DNA of 64,000 nt from assembly GCA_030737835.1 (NCBI GenBank), contig JAUJYN010000063.1:139352-203351 (forward strand). The letters run 5' to 3'. This document shows, in pieces, positions 54,164-64,000 of this stretch (position 1 is the first letter of the stretch; every line of letters begins with the position of its first letter). The position numbers were made by a program, and so were the translations under genes. The notes beneath the pieces are model-generated. The model was not told the DNA's origin. It saw only the letters and a program-made list of their open reading frames with translations, and searched no databases. Source of the DNA: Acorus gramineus. Its lineage: Eukaryota > Streptophyta > Magnoliopsida > Acorales > Acoraceae.

Positions 54164-57100
54164 TGTCACGCCCCAGGCGTCCCCAAGACGTGGCAAAATA
54201 AAATATAATATCAGCTATCAATACCTGAGGTCAATAAGGACACCAACAACAATACACAAGGCGGCAAAGCAAGATAATGATAACTGACTGAAAAGCGGAA
54301 GCATAATATATAACAATGTCTGTAAATCAAAAACATTATTACAGACCCGAATACACAATTAATATCCTGTGGAAGCCAAGCCTAGACCAAAGAAAATACA
54401 ACCTGTGCCACATGCACGATTTACAAAGCATAAAAGACTCTAGGAATGCTGACAGCCTCGCACTCGCCACCCGCTGGCAGAACGCTCCACGCCCATAAGA
54501 CCACGCCACAGGAAAGCTCCAGCTCCACGCCCAACACTGCCCCTGAAAAGAAACAGTATGCGAGGGGTGAGCTACAAGCTCAGTGAGTGGCTGGAAACCA
54601 ATCACCATTCTACAGTTCAATACATAATCAATTCCCTTTTTCAAGGAAAACATGGGTAGAAACAGGGTCACGCGGTAGCGCGACCAACCTCACCCCCACC
54701 CTCACTCCCGGAGGGAGTCTTTTGGGACTTATGGGGAGAGACCATACCGTCGGTCGAAGAGACCCGGATTTACTGGTCTAGAGACCATGCCGTCGGTCGA
54801 AGAGACCCGGATTTACTGGTCTACTCAACACTACTGGATCATCTACATCTAGATAATCGCCCATCGATGTCCTTCAACATCCATCACGAGACCGGACCCA
54901 ACATCTATGGGAACGGTCGAACAACGAATGGGTCACGAGGCGACGCGTCTTCGCCTCATCCACACCCTCACTCCTGAAAGGAGGAAACTTGGGACTTTGG
55001 GAAGAGACTTAGACTGCTCTACACCCCTGGTCCACCGGTAGCCTCTCCCCGCTCCGTAGCTTACCTGGTATACTCCCACGATCAGCACTGTCCGAAACAC
55101 ATCAGGAGGTGCCTACAGATGGGAGCCCTCTGTCAGGATAGCCTGTCTAACGCCGGGGATGTCACTACACGGATCCAACGAAGGGGAGAACGATTCCACG
55201 CTCGCGACATCATTCAATAACCCTCTCCCGGGTAGTATCTACAACCCGATCTCCTCAACTCACCGCTCTTACCCTTGGTCCACCGGTAGCCTCTCCCACC
55301 CTCGTGGCCTCCGCCTAGTCCTCTGACAGGTATAGCCAACGCCGGGGAGTCCCTACATCGGATCCAAACGAAGGGGAGAACGATCCCATGTTCGCAAAGC
55401 GAAACCCAATGGAAAACAACCACTCTCGATACTCGCTCATCGAGATATCACACACATGCATATCAGCAACCAACACACTCATATTAACCTCAAAGTAGTC
55501 ATAGTCCCTAAACGGGAGTAACTACACAAGCTAGTGGGTCGTAACATCGCCGACCCACCCCACCCTCACCCTCACCCTTTAGGGGGTGACATGGGCCTTT
55601 TGGGACTGACTAGACTGCTATTCACCCTTGGTCCACCGGTAGCCTCTCCCCGCTCCGTAGCTTACCTGGTATACTCCCACGATCAGCACTGTCTGAAACA
55701 CATCAGGAGGTGCCTACAGATGGGAGCCCTCTGTCAGGATAGCCTGTCTAACGCCGGGGAGTCCCTACACGGATCCGACGAAGGGAAGAGAACAGCCTAC
55801 TCACACGCATGCGATCCTCTTGGATCCATCGACAACGCTTCCTAACATTTCTAATGTCATGAATTCTCAAGAATTCCTCCAGGGCGCATAACTAAGATGC
55901 GGGGAGACATATATTATAACCACAAGGTTATAATATTCTATAATGCATGCTTGCAACAATATAATCACAATATCCCATCTTGATTTAAATAAATTAAACT
56001 AAATGGGAACATGCATAGGTCGAGGCAAGGTGTCTAGGCATGCATAGGCCGCTATACATGATATAAGGGTGCATATCCCTAGCATACAAAGTCTAAGGTG
56101 GCATGGATACATCATATTAATCATGCATAGATCAAGGCTTTTAAGTACAGGACATGGTGTCGAGGCATGTACGGCCTCTATACACGATACATGGATGTAT
56201 ATCCCTAGCATGCAAAATATCTACATATTAGTTAGGGGGCCCCATCGATGCGCGACGCGCGTCTACGCAGGTCGAGCGCATCCCTAGAGAGGGGGGGGGA
56301 TTGGAATCAAACCACTCACCTTACGACCCGGGACCTCGCGCATCCCATCCGACGAGATCTGCAAGGTAGGGGCAACCAACTGGTGAGAAACAACACAATT
56401 TACACATAGAAATGATTAGAAATACCCAATACTCGGACAAGCATGCATACGGGCTCGCACGCATGCGAGCACGCACGTACGCACGCGAGTCCGAGTGCCC
56501 CGACACCTACCCGAACCCTCGGGCAGCCACACGCATGGCCCCCCACACGCGCGCACGAATGCGCACGCACGCACACACCCCAACACCCTCGACGCACTGC
56601 CGCGCGCCTGCCCGCGCGCCCAGACGTGCTGCCGCACGCACGCGCACGCTCGCGCGCGCCCGCGCGTCCAGCCCGCGCGCCCTCACGCAGCACCCCGCGC
56701 ATGCCCCAGCACGCGCACGCACGTGCACGCACGCACGCTTGCGCACTGGTCCCCAGCCCCGTGCCCAGGCTCCCTGCCCGCGCGCGCGCACACCCGCACG
56801 CACGCGCCCGCGCGCGTCTGCTCGCCCGCCAGCGCCCGCTTGCGCGCACGCGCGCAGACTGCGCCCAGCGCGCGCCCAGCCCATCCCAACCTCATTTTAA
56901 CCCTCCCCAACCCCTCACACACACCCTAACCCATCTACCTAGCATGCATGACCTCCCTAACATCCCCTTAAGCCATGAAAACCAAGAAAAGAAGGGGAGG
57001 AGCTCACCTTGGAGGGGGGACGAAAGGGGGAGGTTCGGGGGCCATCGACGCACCCGCGACCACCTCAACCACCACCACCACCTCAGCCTCCTCAGCCCTC

Positions 57101-57815
57101 TATGGCTGCAAATCAGTGGGGGGGGGGGAATTAGAGCATGAGAGGGAGCTTGAGAGAGAGGAGATCAACAACTATAACAACCCCTCACCAACACTTCCTC
57201 CACCACCATCTCCTTCTCTTTGAGGCAAATCAACAAACACATGGGGGGCTTGCAAGAGAGAAAGAGAGGCAAGAATGAAGTCGTGGGATTTGGGAGGAGA
57301 GAGAGAGAGAGAGGGGAAGATATTTGTTGCAACACAAATATCTAAAGAGGGGGAAATGACCTAGTCGCCCTTTGACTAGAAATTCTGTGCAAGCTTCACT
57401 GGAACAGCCATAACTTCCTCGATATAGCTCCGAATTGCACGATTCTAAGTCCGTTGGAAAGCCAAGAAGATTATCTACAACTTTCATGTTCATGCCAAGA
57501 TCAAATAATCTCTCCAGATATTCCGAAATTAGAGCTAAACATGAAACAGGGCTGCTGCCAGAATTTCCATCCCCGGGGTATACTTGGAAAAATACCCATA
57601 ACTTTTACTACAAGAATCCAGTTGATCTAATTCCACTTCTGAACGAAAGCCAACTCAAAACTAGACATCTCATAGTAAACTCATATTTAAACCTCTTCAT
57701 CTTGGATTTTAACAAAATCAAATCCAAATACCAAATCGGGAATACATAACTTCTAAGAAAAAAATTATGTACCCAAATTTTCAAACAGAGCGCTCCAAAT
57801 GACACAGGCACAACA
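54164..57815 (-). repeat. Nested solo LTR of family B' (3652 bp)
   Basis: The ends are TGTCACGCCCC at 54164 and GGCACAACA at 57815 (TGTTGTGCC...GTGACA on the minus strand), bounded by TTCAC on both sides. It matches 37234-40872 in length and order: U3, donor-like GAGCTCACCTTGG near 57000, GCGC tract (56540-56880), mini-exon-like segment 56320-56358, ~192-bp units and the 43-bp minisatellite. No PBS, PPT or internal DNA is present, so it is a solo LTR formed by LTR-LTR recombination. Confidence 0.93.
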
Positions 57816-57820
57816 TTCAC
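57816..57820. repeat. Target-site duplication, right copy (TTCAC)
   Basis: Identical to 54159-54163. Uninterrupted copies (A1 near 12325) have a single TTCAC here. Confidence 0.9.
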
Positions 57821-58570
57821 GGTCCGCTTGTTCAGCTGCCTGTAATCAATACAAAGACGCAGCGAACCGTCCTTCTTTCGAACGAATAGAACAGGGGCTC
57901 CCCACGGAGAGACACTCGGACGTGCGAAGCCCTTCTCGAGCAACTCTTCCAGCTGCTCCTTGAGCACCTTCAGCTCTGCTGGGGCCATCCGGTACGGAGC
58001 CCTCAAAATCAGCTCGGTCCCCGAAATTAGATTAATCTCAAACTCGATCGCGCGATCCGGCGGTAGTCTTGGAAGATCATCGAGAAAGACCTCTGGATAT
58101 TCTGCCACGACCGGAGTCTGACTGATATCTGCCCGCAGTGGTGCATCCTCCTCAGCAATATATGCCAGAAAACCCTCACATCCTCCCTGAAGGAGTCTCC
58201 ACGCCTGGATGGACGACACGAACCCCAAAGGGGCTATGTCCCGATCGCCCACGAACTGGAAAGATCTCTGACCAGGGATGTGGAAAGACACCGACTTTGC
58301 AAAACAGTCGATACTGGCGTGGCTAGCTGAGAGCCAATCCATTCCCAGGATGGCATCGAAGTCCGTCATGGCAAGCTCGACCAACTCTAATGGAAACTCA
58401 TGCTCCGCAATCGCCACGGTACACCCCTGATAAACAGAACGGAAGAGAATACGGTCTCCGACTGGCAATGATATCTCCAGCATAGCATCAAGAGGGGCCG
58501 ACACCACGCCCATCCGTCTCGCGAAAACGGGAGACACGAACGAGTGCGTGGCCCCAGAATCAAATAGCAC
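57816..58570 (-). pseudogene. A4 protease and RT N-terminal piece
   Basis: Aspartic protease motif [13 protein letters not shown], second block [12 protein letters not shown], then RT entry [34 protein letters not shown] and [13 protein letters not shown]. The frame is undamaged until the nested LTR, where it reads on into LTR sequence to 57608. That chimeric tail is not meaningful. Confidence 0.88.
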
Positions 58571-58582
58571 ATATGCAGGAAG

Positions 58583-59643
58583 CTAGGATATTAGAACAAT
58601 ACCTCGGACAACGCTACCCGAAGCCTGCGCCTCCTCGACCGTAAGTGCTGCAACACGACCCTGAACAAGCTGCGACTGAGGAGCAGGGGCACGCCTCGCA
58701 GGCTGCACTGGCTGCCTCCTCTGGTCAACCCGGCCACCCTGTGGCTGCTGTTGCTGACGCTGCGGCTGCTGCTGCTGGCGTGGCTGCTGCTGCTGTAGCT
58801 GTGCCACTGGCGTGGCTGCTGCTGCTGCGGCTGCTGCCGAGGCACAGGAGGTCGGCCAGCATCAGGGCAATCATAGGAAATATGTCCGACCCGCTGACAA
58901 TGGTAACAATGTCGCGTCTCCGGTCGCCTAGCCTGGAATGGTACTGCAGCAATGGGTGCTGGACCCCGCACTGGCACCACATCGACTGGAGTAGCGGCGG
59001 CCGCTGGCCGATCAAAGCGGGGCCGCTTGTTCTTGCGACGTCCCTGGTCCTGGCTCCTGGGGGGCCTCTGGTCCACAGAAGGAGTTTGAACCCCCGAGGG
59101 AACCCCAAGGTCTCGCTCGACTGTCCTCGCACGAGACACCAGGTCTGAGTACCTCGAGAACGCCTGAGAGGTGACGTGCACCCTGATGGTGCTGTTGAGA
59201 CCCATCTCGAACCGACGGCATCGCGTCTCCTCATCCATCACTAAGGTGGGGGCGAACCGAGAAAGCCTCGTGAAACGTGTAGAGTAATCAGCGACTGACA
59301 TGGAGCCCTGCGTCAGCTGCTCGAACTCTCGCATCACGATCTGACGTGTCAAAAACAGGAAGTAGCTCCAGAATCCGGCCCATAGAAGTCGCCCCACACC
59401 CTCGGGGATGTCCACCGATCGGGTAGCCCACCAGTCGGCGGCGCTACCCTTCAACATGAAGGTGGCCAGTGAGACACGCTGGCGGTCGGTGCAGTGCATG
59501 GTCGAGAAGATCTTGTCTATCTCCATCAACCAACGCTCGGGGGCAAGGGGGTCCGTCGACAAGCCATGGAACTCGGGAGGGTGAAGCTTCAGAAAGGCGG
59601 TGAGGCCGGTCTGATGCACACGTGCCGCAGCCTCTAGCTCCAC
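58583..59643 (-). pseudogene. A4 gag, capsid to zinc knuckle
   Basis: AFLKLHPPEF, ADWWATRSVDIPEG, FEQLTQGSMSVADYSTRF, then CYHCQRVGHISYDC and a Gln-rich stretch. A short deletion after AGFWSYF removes part of the LEEYFPF motif. A shift near 58800 places the last Gln-rich/Pro part in the next frame, ending at 58583. Confidence 0.85.
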
Positions 59644-59780
59644 CTCCCTCTCCGGGGATCCTGAATTCCCTCTACTGGAATCTCCACTGGGGCAGGGGGT
59701 ACCTCGGGCACCACTAGTGGATCTGCTACCAAGGGGACCTGTGGGACTGCCTCACGGGCCGCTCGCAGCTCCTGGATCTC

Positions 59781-59984
59781 TCACACCTGCTCAGCCAATG
59801 CCCTAGTCTGAGTCTCCAATAGATCTGCTATACGAGCATAAGCACGCTCCCATGCAGGAGGCTCCTGCGCTGGTCCTGGCCCAATAGCCGAGGACCCTTC
59901 AATAGACTCCTCGCCTCTGGTAGGTTCAGAAACCTCCGAGGCCTGAGGGGGACCACGTCCACGCATCCGTCTGCGAGGAGGCAT
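59781..59984 (-). pseudogene. A4 gag N-terminus
   Basis: ATG at 59984 (MPPRRRMRGRG) with the heptad-like segment shortened (ETQTRALAEQV) and a stop at 59781. Then a gap with shifts leads to the capsid frame at 59643. Confidence 0.8.
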
Positions 59985-60079
59985 ATCAGCAACCTAAGAA
60001 ACAGACACTAGGATCAGAATACTCATATAGAAATCCTAGGACTCATCTCTAAGAAAACAATTGGCTCTGACAGGACCAG

Positions 60080-60091
60080 GCTCTGATACCA
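60080..60091 (-). other. A4 primer-binding site (initiator-Met tRNA)
   Basis: GCTCTGATACCA on the plus strand lies five bases from the LTR end at 60097. Confidence 0.9.
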
Positions 60092-60096
60092 ACTTT

Positions 60097-62840
60097 TGTC
60101 ACGCCCCAGGGCGGCCGTCCCGATACGTGGCAAATATATATAATATCAGCAGTCCATACACGAGATCAATAAAAGACTCTAACAACATCGAAGGTAATAA
60201 CACAATTAACAATGTAGCTGACATAATATATATACATATAGCGGAACCTTAAACGATTGAGTCTAATTCAAAGACATATTACAGACTAGAATACATAATC
60301 AACTATCCTATGAGAGCCAATATAAAACAAAGACATCAACATACAAGTACTGTGCCCAAGCACGAGTAACAATACATACAGGGAAAAAAAGGGGATGCTG
60401 ATGGGCTCTCACTCGCAAGACCCAAAGCGCGAATGCTGCTCTGCTACTGGTGCGATGCCTAGGGGAGCTCCTCCTTCAGATCCGACTCAGCGACAACTAG
60501 AGGAAAAAGATATGCGAGGGGTGAGCCACACACTCAGTGAATGGTACAATCCATGCAAGACAACTCATATTTAACCTTAAAAAATCATTAAAGTCCCTAA
60601 GATGGGAGTAACTGCACAAATTGGTGGGTCGTAGCGACTCCGACCCACCACACCCTCACCCTTTAGAGGTGACATAGGACTTTTGGGAGAGATTAGACTG
60701 CTCTACACCCTTGGTCCACCGGTAGCCCTTTCCCCGGGTAGCCTCTACCTGGTATACTCCCACGATCAGTACGTTCCCGAATGCATCGGTAGTACCTACG
60801 GATGGGAGCCCTCTGTCAGGACAGCTTTTCCAACGCCGGGGAGTTCCTACATCAGATCCAACGAAGGGGAGAAAACAATCTAACACGCGGATACGATCCT
60901 ATTGAATCTGTCGACACCGGTTACTAAACACCGATACGGTAAAGAATTCTCAAGAATTCCCTCCAGGGCGCATAACTCAGATGCGGGGAAAACATATTAT
61001 TCATAGTGACAATTGCCAAGTATGACCCCCATAAGTGGTCATACACTTGCCTAAACTCATTAGGCAAGATTTGAGGCTCAACCTAAGCATATAACGTGGA
61101 TAATGAATATACAAGGAATTCATCATGGAAGCATTTAAATAATATAATAACAAGGTTATAATATTTTCTAAGGCATGCTTACACTTATGCTTTTCATAGA
61201 TATCTAAGGGTGTACTTAGGCAAGGTCGGGGTACATGCAGGAATCAAATGTTATCCTATCATGGGACATGATGCACGAACAAGCATTGGTCCCTACACAT
61301 GGTACTAGGATGTATAACCCTAACATGTTAGTTCTAGCATGGCATGGATGCAACCTAGCAAGCCCAATAATAACATATACATGCAAATATGGTTAATATG
61401 CAGTTATGATGCCCCAGGGGAGGGCAATGCACGTCTACGTGCATCGAACGCCTCCCAACTGGGTTGGATCGACCCACTCACCGCAACCCGGGTCGTTGCG
61501 TGACCGTTCGCCAAGATCTGCAAGACAAGGGCATTCAATATGGTGAGTATAACTACATAAATATACATGGAATTTACTAGAAATGCCAAAGACTCGGACA
61601 AGCACGCATACGGGCTCGCACGCATGCGAGTACGCACGTACGCATGCCAGTCCGAGTGCCCCGACACTTACCCGAACCATCGAGCAGCCACACGCATGGC
61701 CCCCGCACGCGTACGCACGCACGCGCCCCGTACCCCCTGGCGCACTGCCGCGCGCCCATCCGCGCGCCCAAACGCGCTGCCGCGCGCGCCCGCACACACT
61801 GCCCGTCCCTCCCGCACGCTGCGAGCCCGCCCAGCTCCTCGTGCTCACGTTCCCGCGCGTGCGCCCGTCAGCGCGCCTGACTGCGCGCTCCAGCACCCCT
61901 CTACGTGCACGCACGGGCGCGGATGGCCTCGCGAGCGCTCCCAAACCTCTCCCACCCCCTCCACAGCCCTCTCACACACCCAAACCCACATGCATGGCAT
62001 GCATGATCACCCTAACAGCCCTAACAACCATTAAAACATAGATAAGGGAGGAGGAGAGATTACCAAAGGAGGGGAAAGAAAAGGGGAAGAATTCGGGTGC
62101 TCTTGGCACACCAAAACCACCGCAACCACCACCACCTCTTCGGCCTTACTTGGCTGAAAAATTGGGGGCAAAAGGGGAGCATGAGAGGGGAAAAGCTAGA
62201 GAGAAAGAAAGAGAGAAAGGGACAACAACAATAACACACACACACACCTCTCTTTCTTGCACTTCCTTCTTGTGCTTCTTCTTCTTCTTCCTTTCCTTTT
62301 CACACAAACAAAAGGGAACACAAAGGGGAGCAAAAACAACAAAAGAAGAAGAAAATAAGGGTCAGATGACTCTCTCTTTTTTTTTCCTCTAAGGGTTGGA
62401 GAGAGAGGGAGAGAAAAAGAGAGAGAGAGTCATAATTTCTCAAAAAGGGGGTTGGTGGGGGGGTTTGACTTGAGTCAACCTATCCAAGCTACCAAACAAA
62501 ACCCCTTGACTAGTCAAAAGTCATCTTTGACTAGTCAAGGTCTTCATTGACTTGGTCCAAGTCATCCTTTGACAATTCAAAATTGATCAAAACGCAGATA
62601 CGATTCGGAACTGCAAAATTTTCTAAAACGTAACCAGAACTCGATGAAATTCCTGTGGGCAGTACCAAATGGTACCGGGACCCATAATATGCAGCTGGAT
62701 TTTCAATCGGAGTACTCGAACTCACGCAGATAGCTAAAAGTCCAAAATTTAGCGGCTCCGATCGAAAAAAGAAAAATTGGAAAGTGGCCAGAAATGACCC
62801 AAATGTGACCAATAGGCTAAAAAGTGACACATATATAACA
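60097..62840 (-). repeat. A4 5' LTR (2744 bp)
   Basis: TGTCACGCCCC at 60097 to CATATATAACA at 62840. It carries the GCGC tract (61710-61930), mini-exon-like segment 61482-61517, (GA)n near 62397 and a W-box-rich U3 (62465-62580). Almost identical to 49439-52009 where they overlap, pointing to a young insertion. Confidence 0.9.
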
Positions 62841-63676
62841 ATCATAATGACACCAAATTTCATATATAACAACTAGACACATAGATGATCATATCACATG
62901 AGGACACAATCCCAAAAATATGCCTCTAAATACTAGTTTCACATAAATCTTTACAAGACAGAGATCTGCCTTACCAAAAGAGGGGGAGGGAAATGGGGAG
63001 ATGCGGGGCTCTCAACACACCCACGACCTCCTCAACCACCACCACCACTACCACCACCTCATCAGCATCTCCTCAAGCCTTTCATGGCTGAAAACGGGGG
63101 ATAAAGGGGGGGTATGAGAGGGAGCTAAGGAGAGGAGAATCAACAACAACAACAACATGAATGCACACACACACCTTAATCATCTTCTCTACTTGATCCA
63201 CCTCCTTCATGTTCCTCTTCACCATCTTATTTTCCAACACAAAAGGAAGCAAAAGAGGGGAAAGGAAGAGAAGTGGTCGGATGGGTTGGGAGGGAAGAGA
63301 GAGAGAGGGGTTTTTCACTTAAGGGGGGCATTTATCATGAATAAAGGGGGTTGGTGGGGTGGGTTGACAAGTCAACCTAACCAAGAAAGAAAACAAAACA
63401 TCAAGACTTGGTCAATACCCCCATTTAGACGTGCACATGAAATCCCACCTCCCAAACCAGTAATGACCAAACCCAGATGCGATTCAGAACTGCATATTTT
63501 TCTGAAATGATACCTAAATTCGATTAAATTTTTATGGGTAGTACAAAACGGTACCAAGACCCATAATATATAATTAGATTTTCAATCATAGTATTTCAAC
63601 TCCCGCAAGTAGCTAAAAGCCAAAATTTTAGCAACTCCGATCGAAAAATAAAGCTCGAAATGACACAGGTATAACA
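62841..63676 (-). repeat. Family B LTR U3/R fragment, minus orientation
   Basis: Reverse complement of 30369-31290 in outline: ATCATAATGAC...CATATATAACAACTAGACACATA, an AAC-rich run near 63141, and the terminus GGTATAACA at 63676 (TGTTATACCTGTG on the minus strand). It is cut on the left by the A4 insertion. Confidence 0.85.
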
Positions 63677-63895
63677 ACGAGGCGCAAGGGGAAACAAGTG
63701 GTACTGGAGGGTCGATCGGTCATTCAAGAACACAAGGAACCAAGCAGGGCGTGGGTCCCTAGGAGTCGTTGACCACTCAAGAAACCTTGGAAGGATCGTG
63801 TCTCTCGAGGGAAAAGGCGGAGGGACGTGTCTGATGGCGCTGACAATCAAGCAAAGCCTAACCTGCTTGATAGAAATAACACACAAGGTCCACCG
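63677..63895. other. Flanking DNA right of the retrotransposon block
   Basis: No match to any LTR or internal region by eye. Moderately GC-rich, with no clear gene. It begins ACGAG after the LTR terminus and is probably host DNA. Confidence 0.5.
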
Positions 63896-64000
63896 ATGAT
63901 GGCTGCTGCAGTGTTAGGGGAGACTGACACTCAGACACCTTTCCATGCAGAAGTTCCATCATACAAACTTCATCCAAGAAGGGTGGGAAATTCAAATATA
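63896..64000 (+). CDS. Possible start of a gene, cut by the window end
   Basis: Two consecutive ATGs (63896, 63899) begin a frame that stays open for 35 codons to the window end: MMAAAVLGETDTQTP..., with a basic KLHPRR. The Ala-rich start with balanced composition is unlike the LTR frames. No family is recognised, and 35 open codons is weak evidence. Confidence 0.25.
   Translation, partial: MMAAAVLGETDTQTPFHAEVPSYKLHPRRVGNSNI

Larger units (their letters stand above)
49439..62840 (-). mobile_element. Ty3/gypsy chromovirus A4, split by a nested solo LTR
   Basis: On the minus strand: 5' LTR (62840 to 60097), PBS (60091-60080), gag, protease, RT start (to 57816), nested LTR 54164-57815, rest of RT, RNase H, integrase, chromodomain, PPT and a 3' LTR (52009 to 49439) lacking its last ~190 bp. 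The two LTRs look almost identical over long runs. The right end abuts ATCATAATGACACC, inside another B-type LTR, so A4 inserted into an older LTR. Confidence 0.9.

Noticed and set aside
57608..57815. Chimeric tail of the A4 RT frame reading into the solo LTR as a fusion protein
   Set aside because: The extension is simply LTR DNA read to the first stop; it has no family match and arises at the insertion point.

Overview
The window is plant nuclear DNA, from a flowering plant with a repeat-rich genome. It holds a Ty1/copia element, a FAR1-RELATED SEQUENCE (FRS) gene with plant-type introns, and Ty3/gypsy chromoviruses primed by initiator-Met tRNA. The species cannot be named from the sequence. 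No bacterial, organellar, rRNA, tRNA or CRISPR features were seen.

Layout. (1) 1-4512: the 3' part of a decayed Ty1/copia element, with gag zinc-knuckle remnant, protease, integrase, reverse transcriptase and RNase H in shifted frames, then a 308-bp 3' LTR. (2) 4513-6069: AT-rich intergenic DNA and a pyrimidine-rich leader. (3) 6070-9592: an FRS-like gene derived from a MULE transposase. It has a 5'-UTR intron, a long exon broken by one frame change in an A7 run, and three small 3' exons whose frames stay open to a stop at 9590-9592. (4) 9645-63676: about 54 kb of nested, chimeric Ty3/gypsy DNA of the Tekay/Del chromovirus type.

The gypsy block contains four long-LTR elements of family A (U3 starts TGTTATATATGTGTCAC; A3 has the variant start TGTTGTATGTCAC): A1 on the minus strand (11038-17260), A2 on the plus strand (19386-28368, best preserved), A3 on the plus strand (43616-49438, chimeric) and A4 on the minus strand (49439-62840). 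A4 is split by a 3652-bp solo LTR (54164-57815) with a perfect 5-bp target duplication. Two further plus-strand elements, B (30369-37233) and B' (37234-43615), have 3.6-3.8 kb LTRs and an internal region reduced to decayed gag/pol. They share the same stop codon after six gag codons and other lesions, but carry different U3 promoters. Partial B-type LTRs lie at 10402-11037, 17261-19326, 28369-30085 and 62841-63676. The last 324 bases are flanking DNA that may contain the start of another gene.

The most interesting signal is in the long LTRs. All nine copies that cover the region contain a 36-39 nt segment bounded by TTGCAG and GTGAGTGG. A donor-like GGTAAG/GGTGAG lies upstream and a pyrimidine-rich CAG downstream, and a CpG-dense GCGCGC tract sits in the first presumed intron. 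This looks like a conserved spliced leader with a mini-exon inside the LTR. Family A U3 regions also carry dense W-box (TTGACY) clusters. A module of about 105 bp recurs in both LTR and internal DNA.

The retroelements are unlikely to cooperate as a pathway. A2 has the only long open RT-RNase H-integrase frame and is the closest relative of a possible helper for the non-autonomous B/B' copies. The FRS gene is the only likely host gene, and retroelement debris begins about 50 bp after its stop codon.
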